A stretch of 35,633 nt of DNA. Origin: CAYRFQ01 sp964423615. Lineage in GTDB: Bacteria > Planctomycetota > Planctomycetia > Gemmatales > Gemmataceae. The translations under genes were made by a program, and so were the position numbers. The stretch covers positions 1 to 35,633 of the forward strand of contig CAYRFQ010000082.1 of the NCBI GenBank assembly GCA_964423615.1, in the 5' to 3' direction. Below the pieces are notes generated by a model. It was not told where the DNA came from and searched no databases. It saw only the letters and a program-made list of their open reading frames with translations. Each line of letters starts with the position of its first letter. Positions within the stretch are counted from its first letter, which is position 1. Shown piece after piece: positions 1 to 7,870 of the stretch.

Positions 1-1
1 A

Positions 2-340
2 ATTATCGTGCTGTTCCTGACAAATGCGACAGTTAATAAATTTTGTATCCTTAATGCGCTTTGGATGGGCTTTCCGGTGGTAACACTTGCGGGTGAGACA
101 TTTGCTCAGCGGCATGGATTGAGCCATCTTTCTCGCCTCGGGTTGGCAGACTTGGTAACCTGGAACACCACGGATTATGTTGCGCTGGCCACGGCGTTGG
201 CCGGAGATTTATCGCGTTTGCAAGAATTTCGCACGACGCTGCGACAAAAGGTCCTCGAAACGTTTTGCGACGGGACTCGGTTGACAAAGGAATTGCTTGG
301 AGCGATACGGCACGCCTGGCAAGATTGGTGCGCTCGATGA
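2..340 (+). CDS. C-terminal fragment of GT41/SPINDLY-type O-GlcNAc transferase-like protein (5' end outside window)
   Basis: The frame is open from the left edge of the window to the TGA at 338-340, so only the last part of the gene is present. The segment ALWMGFPVVTLAG, followed by a helix-rich tail with a CDG motif, matches the end of the catalytic domain of bacterial O-linked N-acetylglucosamine transferase-like proteins (GT41), which usually carry N-terminal TPR repeats. These proteins transfer a sugar from a nucleotide-sugar to protein or small-molecule acceptors in the cytoplasm. The roughly 20 residues before ALWMG do not look like the usual DPFPYNG-TTT-type stretch, so the upstream part may be diverged or frameshifted; the window edge prevents a decision. 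A GTG at position 8 is the first possible start in frame but is unlikely to be the real one. Confidence 0.7.
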   Translation: MIVLFLTNATVNKFCILNALWMGFPVVTLAGETFAQRHGLSHLSRLGLADLVTWNTTDYVALATALAGDLSRLQEFRTTLRQKVLETFCDGTRLTKELLGAIRHAWQDWCAR

Positions 341-854
341 GAAGACGATCCCTTTTCTGTGTTGGTGGACCGTTGGTTGGATAGCCCAAGGGGCACGTTC
401 CCACTTCAATTGCATTCCGCGTAAGAGCGAAAAAACTTTGAGAACCCTACCACCAGAAGCTCTCCCCGCTCACGTTCCCCGCTTCCCTCGCGTTTTGCCC
501 TCTGGAGGAAGGCAGATTTTTTGCCCTATGAGTTCATCCCTCGAATCCCCACTCGTTTTTCGAGCCTTTCTCGTTATACTGTTCTGCATTGGACGTATCC
601 GGAACCTCAAACGGAGCACCGTTTCTCCAAGACAGGGTTTGTCCCGTCGTGGGAGCCAGAGGTCCGTCTGCAAGCAATGGGCCAAAACCCAGGGCGAACA
701 TCCCCCTCGTGGCTCTTCGGACGGTGTCCTTTTCGTGCGTGTTCTCTGCGCTCCTCTGGGACAACCGTCGTGCAGTCTCCCTCACCAAGGAGAGGGAAAA
801 TGGGTTTGTGGAGAAGAAAGAATCCTGCGTCGAGAATGAAAAAGGGAGAGCGAC
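341..854. other. Gene-free stretch between GT41 tail and 2OG oxygenase
   Basis: No convincing gene is seen on either strand; the open frames here lack start sites with ribosome-binding signals and have arginine- and serine-rich non-protein-like translations. It contains the possible terminator at 496-522 and, at 576-581, a TATACT box that could serve as a -10 element for the downstream oxygenase but has no recognisable -35 partner. Confidence 0.5.
496..522 (+). terminator. Possible intrinsic terminator of the GT41 gene
   Basis: TGCC at 496-499 can pair with GGCA at 511-514 around an inner CCTC/GAGG pairing, and a run of six T follows at 517-522. It lies about 155 bases after the GT41 stop. 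The stem is short, so this is tentative. Confidence 0.35.
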
Positions 855-1355
855 ATGGCCAAAAACGAGGACATCAAGGTCTTCCGCACATTTGATGACT
901 TCCTTCCACCAGAAATGTTTGAACGTCTTCTGATGTTGAACAAAACGGTTGGTTGGACTTACGACGAAAGAATTATTTGGTTTTTTGTGGATACCTCCGC
1001 TGAGCCGTTGATCCAGGAAATCGTCGGAGTGGCCAACGAGAAAACGGGAATCCGCCATGAACTCAACCGCGCGTATGCCAATGGGATGATCAACCGATCG
1101 ATCGCGAAAGGCCATTTCGACACCCACCAAGAAGCGGACCGAACGCTTCTCATTTATGGGCATGCCAAATGGGAGACGGAAAACTGGGGTGGGGAAACCG
1201 TGTTCAACAACCCAATAGATACCTGGATTAAATCCAAGCCGAATTCGGCTGTGTATTTTAGTTCGAAGCACCACTGGCACCGAGCGTATGCTCCCCAGCC
1301 AGGTTGCGAAGTTTATCGGATTACTCACGTTTTGAAATTGCTCAGCCTCGATTGA
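855..1355 (+). CDS. 2-oxoglutarate/Fe(II)-dependent oxygenase family protein (prolyl 4-hydroxylase-like)
   Basis: This 166-residue protein has the core of the 2OG-Fe(II) oxygenase double-stranded beta-helix. An HxD iron-binding pair is seen at H87/D89 (GHFDTH), a WGGETVF strand follows at 111-117, the distal iron-binding His lies in the KHHWHRAY segment near residue 142, and an Arg at 155 (YRITHVL) fits the 2-oxoglutarate anchor. Members hydroxylate protein side chains or small molecules with O2 and 2-oxoglutarate. No signal peptide is visible, so it should act in the cytoplasm. The ATG at 855 has GGGAG six bases upstream. The lipoprotein gene at 1398 begins 42 bases after the stop and is probably cotranscribed. 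The substrate cannot be deduced. Confidence 0.8.
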   Translation: MAKNEDIKVFRTFDDFLPPEMFERLLMLNKTVGWTYDERIIWFFVDTSAEPLIQEIVGVANEKTGIRHELNRAYANGMINRSIAKGHFDTHQEADRTLLIYGHAKWETENWGGETVFNNPIDTWIKSKPNSAVYFSSKHHWHRAYAPQPGCEVYRITHVLKLLSLD

Positions 1356-1397
1356 GGGCGGCCGGAGCTTCTCAAGAAGAGACTTTCGGAGGAGAAA

Positions 1398-1780
1398 ATG
1401 TTTCGTGTTATTTTGTGTGTTTTGAGCGTTCCGACTATGGCTTTTCTTGCGGGATGCGGCGCCACCGGCCCGAGCCCAACGAGTGCGCCGAAAATCCACC
1501 AGTTCGCCTGGCATGGTGTCAAGGTGGTCTATCCCGAGACACTTGAACTCTCCAAACCAGATGACAAGACGTTGATTTTCAAGGGAAAGGGAAAGGGAAA
1601 GAAGAGGTTCGTTTTCAAAACAACGACCTCGGCGATTGGGCCATCGACACCCTGATCGAATCGCCTTACCTCGGGAGAACGCAGAAGTTATTCCTTGGCT
1701 TGGGAGAACAAAGCAACGAATTCTCCGAAGAAGGGAGAAAACGACTCACGGATCACTTCGGAGAGTCGGTGAGGGTATGA
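1398..1780 (+). CDS. Lipoprotein gene in two overlapping frames; candidate programmed -1 frameshift
   Basis: The first frame starts at ATG 1398 behind GGAGGAG and encodes a lipoprotein signal peptide with lipobox FLAGC (Cys near residue 20). Without frameshifting it stops at 1655 after 85 residues with an unnatural Lys/Thr/Ser tail. From about 1601 the -1 frame instead reads a well-behaved acidic/amphipathic sequence (EEVRFQNNDLGDWAIDTL, later LFLGLGEQSNEFSEEGRKRL) to a TGA at 1778-1780. Joining the frames gives a protein of about 127 residues with natural composition throughout. The joint lies in a threefold AAGGGA repeat at 1581-1601 that holds three overlapping G GGA AAG heptamers in the correct phase, with a stem-loop just downstream (see 1583-1630). 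A plain frameshift mutation or a one-base sequence error would give the same picture. I do not recognise the family. It probably shares an operon with the oxygenase upstream. Confidence 0.65.
1583..1630 (+). promoter_or_regulatory. Candidate -1 ribosomal frameshift signal: tandem slippery heptamers plus stem-loop
   Basis: Three overlapping heptamers G GGA AAG occupy 1583-1589, 1589-1595 and 1595-1601, each in the X XXY YYZ phase of the upstream frame. A stem-loop follows: 1604-1608 pairs with 1626-1630, a bulged T sits at 1609, 1610-1613 pairs with 1622-1625, and 1614-1615 can pair with 1619-1620. Spacing from the second heptamer to the stem is 8 bases, and from the third only 2. The AGGGA repeats also resemble Shine-Dalgarno sequences, which stimulate frameshifting in dnaX-type signals. 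Function is inferred. Confidence 0.45.
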
Positions 1781-2015
1781 TTGACAAGCAAGAGCTTTCG
1801 GCGGTGTTGAGTTCTGGCTTCCATGCCAACGCACCACATCGTACCTCGCGTTAGCCACTACACCAAATTGAGACCCACAGCATTAAACCTACCAAACCAA
1901 CACACCATCCCCGCAAAGGGGTGTTCAGGAGGTTGCTGAAATTAGTGCAGCACACGAGAACGCAAAACAAACCTGGGCACAACGGCTCTACATCGAACCT
2001 GTTCAAGCGTTCCCA

Positions 2016-2417
2016 TCAGTACATCGGGTCGCGACCGATCGACGTTTGGTTGGGTTTTTTGATATTTATCCCGTACAAACCTTTGACGGACGTCTCCTTT
2101 TTGTCTTTTCCCTGAACCGTCGTTAGCTCGACGATAGCTTCTGGATACCCGTCGGTGTTGGCTTGGATCTGAACAATTTTGTAGTCCACAAGGCGTTTCT
2201 TGTGCCTGATCCAATCATCATCGACAAAACGAATCTTGGCATCCTTCGCATACCATTTCTTCGCGTCTTCACCCTTTTTCCAGGCATCTAGGGCAGCTTC
2301 AAGCGAAGTCTTGGCGCGTTCGTAGTCCTCGCTCGAAAGCCCAGTCGATTGACCACATCCAGTGATGGTGATCACCAGAGCCACGAGAAGGCTTCTGGCA
2401 TCGATGCTTCGCGTCAT
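2016..2417 (-). CDS. Small lipoprotein, hypothetical
   Basis: This 133-residue protein has a signal peptide ending in a lipobox (TITGC, Cys at about residue 21), followed by a small soluble domain that begins with a helix (YERAKTSLEAALDAWKKG) and continues with strands containing IRFVDDDW and a Tyr-rich turn. It resembles small planctomycete lipoproteins with an NTF2-like look, but that is only an impression. The start ATG lies two bases after the stop of the upstream gene, with GGAGG eight bases before it, so the two are translated from one message. It should be anchored to a membrane facing the periplasm. Function unknown. Confidence 0.7.
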   Translation of the reverse strand: MTRSIDARSLLVALVITITGCGQSTGLSSEDYERAKTSLEAALDAWKKGEDAKKWYAKDAKIRFVDDDWIRHKKRLVDYKIVQIQANTDGYPEAIVELTTVQGKDKKETSVKGLYGINIKKPNQTSIGRDPMY

Positions 2418-2419
2418 CT

Positions 2420-2956
2420 TCAGCCTCCGTTGGGAGCATTCGTAATCACAGAATTGTTCTTCGATGGGAGAGGGGCCGGTTGGATCGAAACAGTCGTTTC
2501 AGCCGTTTCGAACTCGACACCTTCGCCCGGCATTTCAAACGCCACTTGAATATGCATCGACGTTGCATTATTCGGAATTTGAATGGCCTCGACCGAGGCC
2601 AGGAAGGGTCCGGTAGTGCTTCAGCAATCGCGAACCAACTGGACGCCTGGGATATGCAGCGATTCCAATTCTCCATCGAAGAAAGTGAGGGTCGCAGAAG
2701 GCACGATTTCGTACGGAACTTCACTCAACTGCAACAAACGCGGTTTTGCGTCGTCCGGTCCCTGGACCTGGAGTCGACTACTTACAAGAACCGGGCCATT
2801 TTGTTTCCAAGTCTTACCCAGTAAAATAACAGGCTTGACTACATCCCCAGCGACGGGGCGTTTGACGAGTTCTTCAGTAGGTTCGTTGTTGCAACCCAAA
2901 GACAGCACGGGAAGCAACGCGACCGAGAACAGAAAAATACGATAGCGGTGATTCAT
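2420..2956 (-). CDS. Lipoprotein gene interrupted by an in-frame TGA (2621-2623)
   Basis: From ATG at 2956 (a TTG at 2968 is an alternative) the protein starts with a signal peptide and lipobox LSLGC, then a domain rich in beta-strand-like segments. The frame meets TGA at 2621-2623, right after Cys (RDC). Reading on in the same frame gives STTGPFLASVEAIQIPNN and a further stretch of convincing protein sequence to a second TGA at 2420-2422, only two bases before the start of the next gene. The full frame would be about 178 codons. Possible explanations are a nonsense mutation (for example TGG or CGA to TGA), a sequencing error, stop-codon readthrough, or selenocysteine. A perfect six-base-pair hairpin follows the TGA (2585-2600). 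The gene lies 118 bases downstream of the DUF1559 gene on the same strand. Family not recognised. Confidence 0.6.
2585..2600 (-). other. Hairpin 20 bases after the in-frame TGA, SECIS-like geometry
   Basis: On the minus strand GGCCTC pairs perfectly with GAGGCC around a GGTC tetraloop. The loop begins 26 bases after the TGA and its first two bases are G, which fits the loose geometric rule for bacterial SECIS elements (short apical loop with an early G at about 16-37 bases). Any six-base-pair hairpin could fit by chance, and no selenocysteine genes are present in the window. Confidence 0.25.
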
Positions 2957-3074
2957 GGACTTTTCCAAGCAATAGGTTCAGGGAAGATCGTCGTGCAGGC
3001 AAAGAAAACTCACCAGGAACGCAGGTTGCGTCCCTGGCTTCTTTCTTGGTGCATTCTCGATGCTGGCTCACTGG

Positions 3075-4040
3075 CTAATCGAGTTTGTTGATTTCACCAT
3101 TCTTCGGAGTTTCCGCTGCGCACCAAAGCTCGTCGTTGATCCTTGATGACACAAGCCGCACGCTGCCGTCGGCAAAGCAACAAAGAATCCCTGCTGGAAT
3201 GAAACTCTGCGACTTCAGCGGATGAACGTTATCCAATGGTGGGGCGAACTCGGGTTTTCGCATGCAACGATGGTCCCAGGCCTCGTCAAATGGCCAGACA
3301 CCAGGGACCGGCCCCGCTCGATTCACGAACGCCGTTCGAGCCCAATACCCAGTGTAGTATTTGTGCTGGGCAGGTAGCATAAAGGTGTAATCCCAGTCGC
3401 TCGGAGGCAGTACCCCATAGCCCCACAAACTTGCACCAAAACGAGGGTTACCGTTCGGACGCTCGGCCACTGCATACTTCTCATTGAACATGATCGTGTT
3501 CACAGTGCCGTCCTTGACTTGAGGCAGACGGATGCCCTTGTCACCAAAAAATTGCCAGTTAGCCGAGAAACTCGTTAACCCCCAGACGGTGTTGCTCGGA
3601 TCGGCCCAATCAGGAATCGGGTTGTCCGTTCCGCTGCTGGCGTACCAGGAAGGTTCGCTCGTGGTCAACTGATAGGTGCCCGTTCCGATTGTCGGATCGA
3701 GAGGGTGTTGGAATGTCGGGATGACGGCTGAGCGGGCCGCGTCTTGGCCCTTCGAGTGGACGTTGCTTTGCTCCAGGTAAGGCAACAGATGGTAGAGAAC
3801 CGACCCTGCTTGGCCACCGTAATTCCCATACATCATTGGCATTACTTTATTCACGTCGTGGGCATTATGAGCCGCCAATCCAATTTGTTTCAGCCGGTTT
3901 CTGGCATCTAGGAGGTTGGCAGCCGTCCGAACTTTTTGCACCGCTGGCAGCAAAAGCCCAATCAACACAGCGATGATGGCAATGACAACCAAAAGTTCAA
4001 TGAGGGTGAACCCTCCCCGACGAAAACGTGTTAATAGCAT
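3075..4040 (-). CDS. DUF1559 domain protein with prepilin-type N-terminal methylation motif
   Basis: The protein of 321 residues opens with RRGGFTLIELLVVIAI, the type IV pilin/pseudopilin cleavage and methylation motif with its hydrophobic helix (about residues 8-32), followed by LLPAVQKVR and the long DUF1559 domain. The end carries the typical CFADGSVRLVSS segment. DUF1559 proteins are massively expanded in Planctomycetes; they are presumed pseudopilin-like surface proteins of unknown function. I place the start at ATG 4040, which has AAAGGA upstream, and not at the longer frame beginning at 4118, whose extra residues precede the pilin motif. Two lipoprotein genes follow on the same strand. 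The upstream region is divergent with the VOC gene. Confidence 0.88.
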   Translation of the reverse strand: MLLTRFRRGGFTLIELLVVIAIIAVLIGLLLPAVQKVRTAANLLDARNRLKQIGLAAHNAHDVNKVMPMMYGNYGGQAGSVLYHLLPYLEQSNVHSKGQDAARSAVIPTFQHPLDPTIGTGTYQLTTSEPSWYASSGTDNPIPDWADPSNTVWGLTSFSANWQFFGDKGIRLPQVKDGTVNTIMFNEKYAVAERPNGNPRFGASLWGYGVLPPSDWDYTFMLPAQHKYYTGYWARTAFVNRAGPVPGVWPFDEAWDHRCMRKPEFAPPLDNVHPLKSQSFIPAGILCCFADGSVRLVSSRINDELWCAAETPKNGEINKLD

Positions 4041-4612
4041 TCGTTGGTCCTTTCCAAGAAGGAATGGCAAGGAAAAAGTGAGAAAGTATGGGTGGAACCG
4101 TACGCAAACGCACTTCAATAGTGTGCAGGTTGAGTCAACCTTGATGGCATCGCGTGAATAAACAGTAGCAACAACAGGACACGCCGTTTCGTGTTATGAC
4201 ATTCAGGTGAAACCTGTCACGAACAAGTTGGCGGAAGAGAAGAGGTGTAGATACGCAGTGGTATTGAACGGCTGGCAATTACAATGGAGAGCCGTTGTGC
4301 GATTCACAGAAAGTTGGGTAGATTCCCAATTCATGGGCAGGATCAAAAGACTGATATCTATAAAAGCAGGTGTAAGGCATTTACATTATTACAAGAAGAC
4401 TGGTGGACAGACCATCCCTCACTCGAAAAAATCTCACTGTTTCGTCTTTTAATGAGTTTTGGACCGTCTTTGAGACCAAACCCAGCAAAGGCCCCTCCTC
4501 TATCGCGCTGCTACTTCTCCTGAGAGTAAACAAGCCACGAGCCCAAGATGTCCATACTTCAATCCTTCGTGCGTTCTCTGTGTACTAAACCATGATTGCT
4601 CTTGTGAAATGA
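4041..4612. other. Divergent intergenic region between DUF1559 and VOC genes
   Basis: No convincing gene is seen. The region should hold promoters for both flanking genes. A small hairpin, CAGGT GAA ACCTG, lies at 4205-4217, flanked by TGACA and TGTCA. No clear sigma-70 box pair was found. Confidence 0.4.
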
Positions 4613-4987
4613 ATGAGTTCCATGCCTCGCTTTACACAATTCGAAATTCCCGCCGACGATCCAGAAAAGTTGGCGAATTTCTATCGCAGACTATTTGACT
4701 GGCAAATTGAAAAAGTCCCTGTCGAGGGCTTCGAGTATTGGTTTTGCAAAACCGGCGAAGGGCCCGGCATCAACGGAGCCATCGTGGGCAAGTTGACTCC
4801 CGACCAAACCGTCATGAATTATCTCCCTGTCGAAAACATCCAGAAATGGATAGACGAGGCATTGACCTTGGGTGGGGATATTGTCGTACCCAAGAGTCCG
4901 GTAGCTGGAATGGGTTGGTACGCCATTGTCCGCGACCCCGAGAACAACATGTTCGGGTTGTGGGAAAACGACAAAGAGGCCCAGTGA
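4613..4987 (+). CDS. VOC superfamily protein (glyoxalase/bleomycin-resistance/dioxygenase fold)
   Basis: This 124-residue protein matches the vicinal oxygen chelate fold: RFTQFEIPADDPEKLANFYR at the N-terminus, a paired beta-alpha-beta-beta-beta module, and the closing signature RDPENNMFGLWEND. Members of this single-domain group are often annotated as glyoxalase-like or antibiotic-resistance-like, with metal-dependent chemistry on small molecules in the cytoplasm; some have lost metal binding. The reaction cannot be told from the sequence. Two start codons are possible, ATG at 4613 and ATG at 4622, and neither has a good ribosome-binding site. It stands alone, divergent from the DUF1559 gene and convergent with the DUF1549/DUF1553 gene. 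Confidence 0.85.
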   Translation: MSSMPRFTQFEIPADDPEKLANFYRRLFDWQIEKVPVEGFEYWFCKTGEGPGINGAIVGKLTPDQTVMNYLPVENIQKWIDEALTLGGDIVVPKSPVAGMGWYAIVRDPENNMFGLWENDKEAQ

Positions 4988-5287
4988 ACAGGATGCTGCT
5001 GGCTCGCCAAAAGATGGCAATCGAGGATGTGCTATCTCACCATGATCGTGTGGCCCAACGAGCCCTACAAAAAGGTTTCGCCCAGTGACCATTTCCGATT
5101 CGTTCGAAGCAGATTTTTTGCTCCGAGCCCGACCCACCAACGGCAAGTCGAAGACAACTACCTTCGAAGGCCATCTCTCGAAGAACCAAACCCAAGACCA
5201 AGCGACCCGCTCAAACCGAAATGAAAAAACGCCGCGGAACTAGGTCCCACGGCGTTCGCACGTATTTCAAAGAACTCTTCAGGTCGC
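4988..5287. other. Convergent intergenic region after the VOC gene
   Basis: No gene is supported here. The stretch separates two convergent genes and carries the terminator at 5224-5256 for the minus-strand gene. Nothing else is apparent. Confidence 0.5.
5224..5256 (-). terminator. Intrinsic terminator of the DUF1549/DUF1553 gene
   Basis: On the minus strand AACGCCG (5256-5250) pairs with CGGCGTT (5234-5228), with partial pairing further in, and the stem runs into a row of six T (5229-5224). It lies about 30 bases after the stop at 5288. Confidence 0.75.
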
Positions 5288-7870
5288 TTATCGATTGAAC
5301 ACAAACTCTTTCGTGTTGATCAAAGCCCAGAGAATGTCTTCGTAAGCGAGTTTAACGTTCGATTCATTCTTCGCAATGTGTCGCAACGCCGCCGACAGGT
5401 CACTGTCGCTCGGGCTGCGAGAGAAACACCACTGGAAGAGAACTACCACTTTGTCTCCGTGTGACTTCTTCTTGTCGCGGACGAGTTGGTCGACCAAACC
5501 ACCGCCACGAGACAGCTTGCCCTGGACCTCGTTCGAGTTAAGTAAGTGCAACGCTTGAGCCAGGTTGGCTTCGCTGACTCGCTCGCACTCGCACGCACTG
5601 ATTCGTTGAGGCCGACCAAAGACGTCAAGGAAGTACGAGCTGAACGACTCGTCGAACAACATAATCGCACGTCGTGGGGCATGCTTGTCGTTCGGTATGC
5701 CGTTGAACGCATGAGGCGTTCCGGTGACCTGATTGACCGCATCGTAGAGCACCTCAGCACTCATACGACGTGGATAGAAGCGAGCATACGCCTGTTTGTC
5801 GTGCTTGTTGTATTCGTTCGGGTTCGAACTGAGCTGGTACGTGCGGCTCTGACAAATCACTTTGATCAAGTGCTTGAGGCTGAACTTACTGTTGACGACT
5901 TCTTGCGTCAGAGCATCCAACAACTGCGGATTGGAAGGCGGGTTGGTCACCCGCATGTCGTCGATGGGATCGACGATGCCACGACCGAAGAAGTGCGACC
6001 AGTACCGATTCGCGACGGCCTTGGCGAAGTAAGGGTTTTTCTCCTCGACCATCCAGTCGACGAGTTTGTGCCTGGGGTCGTGCTCCGGCCCAATATCCAA
6101 AGTCTTGCCTGAGTCGAGCGGGACGTATGGCGCTGGACTGTTGGTCCGTGTATTGCGGACGCTTCCAGACGTTCGCGTGTAAATGACCAATTCTTGGGCA
6201 CGCCGGTTACTCACGCCCCCGACGACCAATCGGTTCTTCCGACCGATGCGGCCGAAGAACGCCGCCATGCCCCAATAGTCGTCTTGGCTCCACTTCTCGT
6301 AAGGATGGTGGTGACACTGAGCACAAGCAATTCGAAGGCCGAGGAACACCTGAGCGGTGTCATCAACGAACTCTTCCGGTTTACTCAACTCACGATACCA
6401 AACGGTAGGAGGTGCTGTCGTTTCGTCACCGTTGGCTGCCAAGATGGCTCGGACAAACCGATTGTAAGGCATGTCATTGGCCACGGCGTCTTTGATCCAC
6501 TTGTGGAACCGATACGTCCCCGTCGCTCGCTCGACTTGGCGGCCCCGCTTGACCCGAAGGATGTCAGCCCACTTGTTGGCGAAGTAGTAGGCATATTCGG
6601 GAGTCTCAAGAAGCCCTTCGATGAGTTGGTCTCGTTGCTTCTTGTTGTGCTTGCGAGCTTCGACTGGGCTCATCTTAGCTTCTGGAGCTGTCTTCTTAAG
6701 AAAGGCTCCAACTTGGTCGGGGGTCGGGAGCGTTCCAGTTAGATCGAGGTACACGCGACGGATGAATTCCCGGTCCGTGCACAAACCGGAAGGAACAATC
6801 CCGAGTTCTTTCCACTTCGCTTGGGTGTGAGTGTCGACGACCGTTTGGGATTCCCAGGCGTACTCAGGCACCTTCATCCCTAGAGGAACGGTCGCTCGGA
6901 ATACCGCAACTTGAGCTTGGTAACGAGCCATGATGGCCGCTTCCCCACTGAGACCAAGCGAGCGAACCAAGCCAGCCCCATCAACCACAGCGATTTCCTG
7001 ATCGTTACTTTCATACTGGGCTCGCTGCGTTACGTCTTGGATGCTGCCATCAGAATAGTGAGCATAAACGGCGAATTGTTGGCGATTATTCCGAGTGAGA
7101 ATTCGGTGCTCTGGCGAGACAGTGATCTTGACGATTTTCGGGTCGGTGTCTTTGCCTTTGGGCATACCCGAAGCGATCCAGCGGCGGACGAGCTTGTACT
7201 CGTCGGAATCGGCTTTCATGCGGCCGCCGCCACCATGAGCCATACGGCCCGTAGCCTTCATGAGTAACAGACTGTGATCCGGAGACGAAGGGAACACCCG
7301 ACGACCACGAGCTTCCTTCACCAAAGCGTTGTAATCGATGTCCGGAACGAAACCGAGGAGTGACAACGCAAACCCGTTTTGCCCCCCGCTCTTGCCGTGA
7401 CAACCACCAGAGTTACACCCGAGTTTCGTGAAGATCGGCACGATGTCGTTGGTAAAGTTGATCGGTAAATTCACGTCACAGAATCCCGTTTTCACGCCGA
7501 TCGAGACGCGCTTATCGCCGTATTTGGCCGTGATCGTCGTTTCGCCGTTTTGCAGCGGAATGACACGACCGGCTGGAGTGACCTTGACGAGGCTCGGATT
7601 CCCGACGACGTACTCAACGTGACCAGTGACATCTTGTTGACGATTCGCGAGTTGGCCTGTGATCACGAGTTGGGCCGAATCATCCTGACCTTTGAGCGTG
7701 ACCGAAGCGGGTTCGGCCGTCAACGACTTGACTTCCGAAGGCTTCGGCATGGTAACCGTTTTCGTTTCGATTTCCTTGTCACTGTAGAGTTGGGCACTTG
7801 CCGGCCTGCTCGTAGCGGTGAGCAGCGCAAGCGCTAATAAACCCAGTGCGCATTTCCAAACGCCTTTCAT
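5288..7870 (-). CDS. DUF1549/DUF1553 domain protein with Big_2 domains and cytochrome c-like motifs
   Basis: This 860-residue exported protein starts with a signal peptide (cleavage near SRPASAQ, residues 1-27). Next come a bacterial Ig-like Big_2 domain (about 45-130), a planctomycete cytochrome c-like region with the widened motif CNSGGCHG, a second Big_2-like domain (about 245-330), a DUF1549 region containing CAQCHHHPYEKW (a canonical CxxCH haem-binding motif), and DUF1553 (about 600-850, with KAVANRYWSHFFGRG). Such proteins are a planctomycete hallmark and are often encoded beside DUF1501 proteins; no DUF1501 gene is present here. They are thought to bind haem outside the cytoplasm and have been linked to polysaccharide degradation, but the reaction is not established. 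The start at 7870 has AGGGGGG eight bases upstream, and a terminator follows the stop. Confidence 0.92.
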   Translation of the reverse strand: MKGVWKCALGLLALALLTATSRPASAQLYSDKEIETKTVTMPKPSEVKSLTAEPASVTLKGQDDSAQLVITGQLANRQQDVTGHVEYVVGNPSLVKVTPAGRVIPLQNGETTITAKYGDKRVSIGVKTGFCDVNLPINFTNDIVPIFTKLGCNSGGCHGKSGGQNGFALSLLGFVPDIDYNALVKEARGRRVFPSSPDHSLLLMKATGRMAHGGGGRMKADSDEYKLVRRWIASGMPKGKDTDPKIVKITVSPEHRILTRNNRQQFAVYAHYSDGSIQDVTQRAQYESNDQEIAVVDGAGLVRSLGLSGEAAIMARYQAQVAVFRATVPLGMKVPEYAWESQTVVDTHTQAKWKELGIVPSGLCTDREFIRRVYLDLTGTLPTPDQVGAFLKKTAPEAKMSPVEARKHNKKQRDQLIEGLLETPEYAYYFANKWADILRVKRGRQVERATGTYRFHKWIKDAVANDMPYNRFVRAILAANGDETTAPPTVWYRELSKPEEFVDDTAQVFLGLRIACAQCHHHPYEKWSQDDYWGMAAFFGRIGRKNRLVVGGVSNRRAQELVIYTRTSGSVRNTRTNSPAPYVPLDSGKTLDIGPEHDPRHKLVDWMVEEKNPYFAKAVANRYWSHFFGRGIVDPIDDMRVTNPPSNPQLLDALTQEVVNSKFSLKHLIKVICQSRTYQLSSNPNEYNKHDKQAYARFYPRRMSAEVLYDAVNQVTGTPHAFNGIPNDKHAPRRAIMLFDESFSSYFLDVFGRPQRISACECERVSEANLAQALHLLNSNEVQGKLSRGGGLVDQLVRDKKKSHGDKVVVLFQWCFSRSPSDSDLSAALRHIAKNESNVKLAYEDILWALINTKEFVFNR

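Noticed and set aside
297..839. 180-residue open frame on the plus strand
   Set aside because: It overlaps the end of the GT41 gene, has no ribosome-binding site, and its translation is arginine- and serine-rich without domain features.
534..1514. 326-residue open frame on the minus strand
   Set aside because: It runs antisense to the oxygenase gene, and its translation shows no domain or signal; it is a shadow of the plus-strand coding sequence.
4207..4452. 81-residue frame in the divergent region
   Set aside because: No ribosome-binding site and no family features; the overlapping frames there are equally open, as expected for non-coding DNA.
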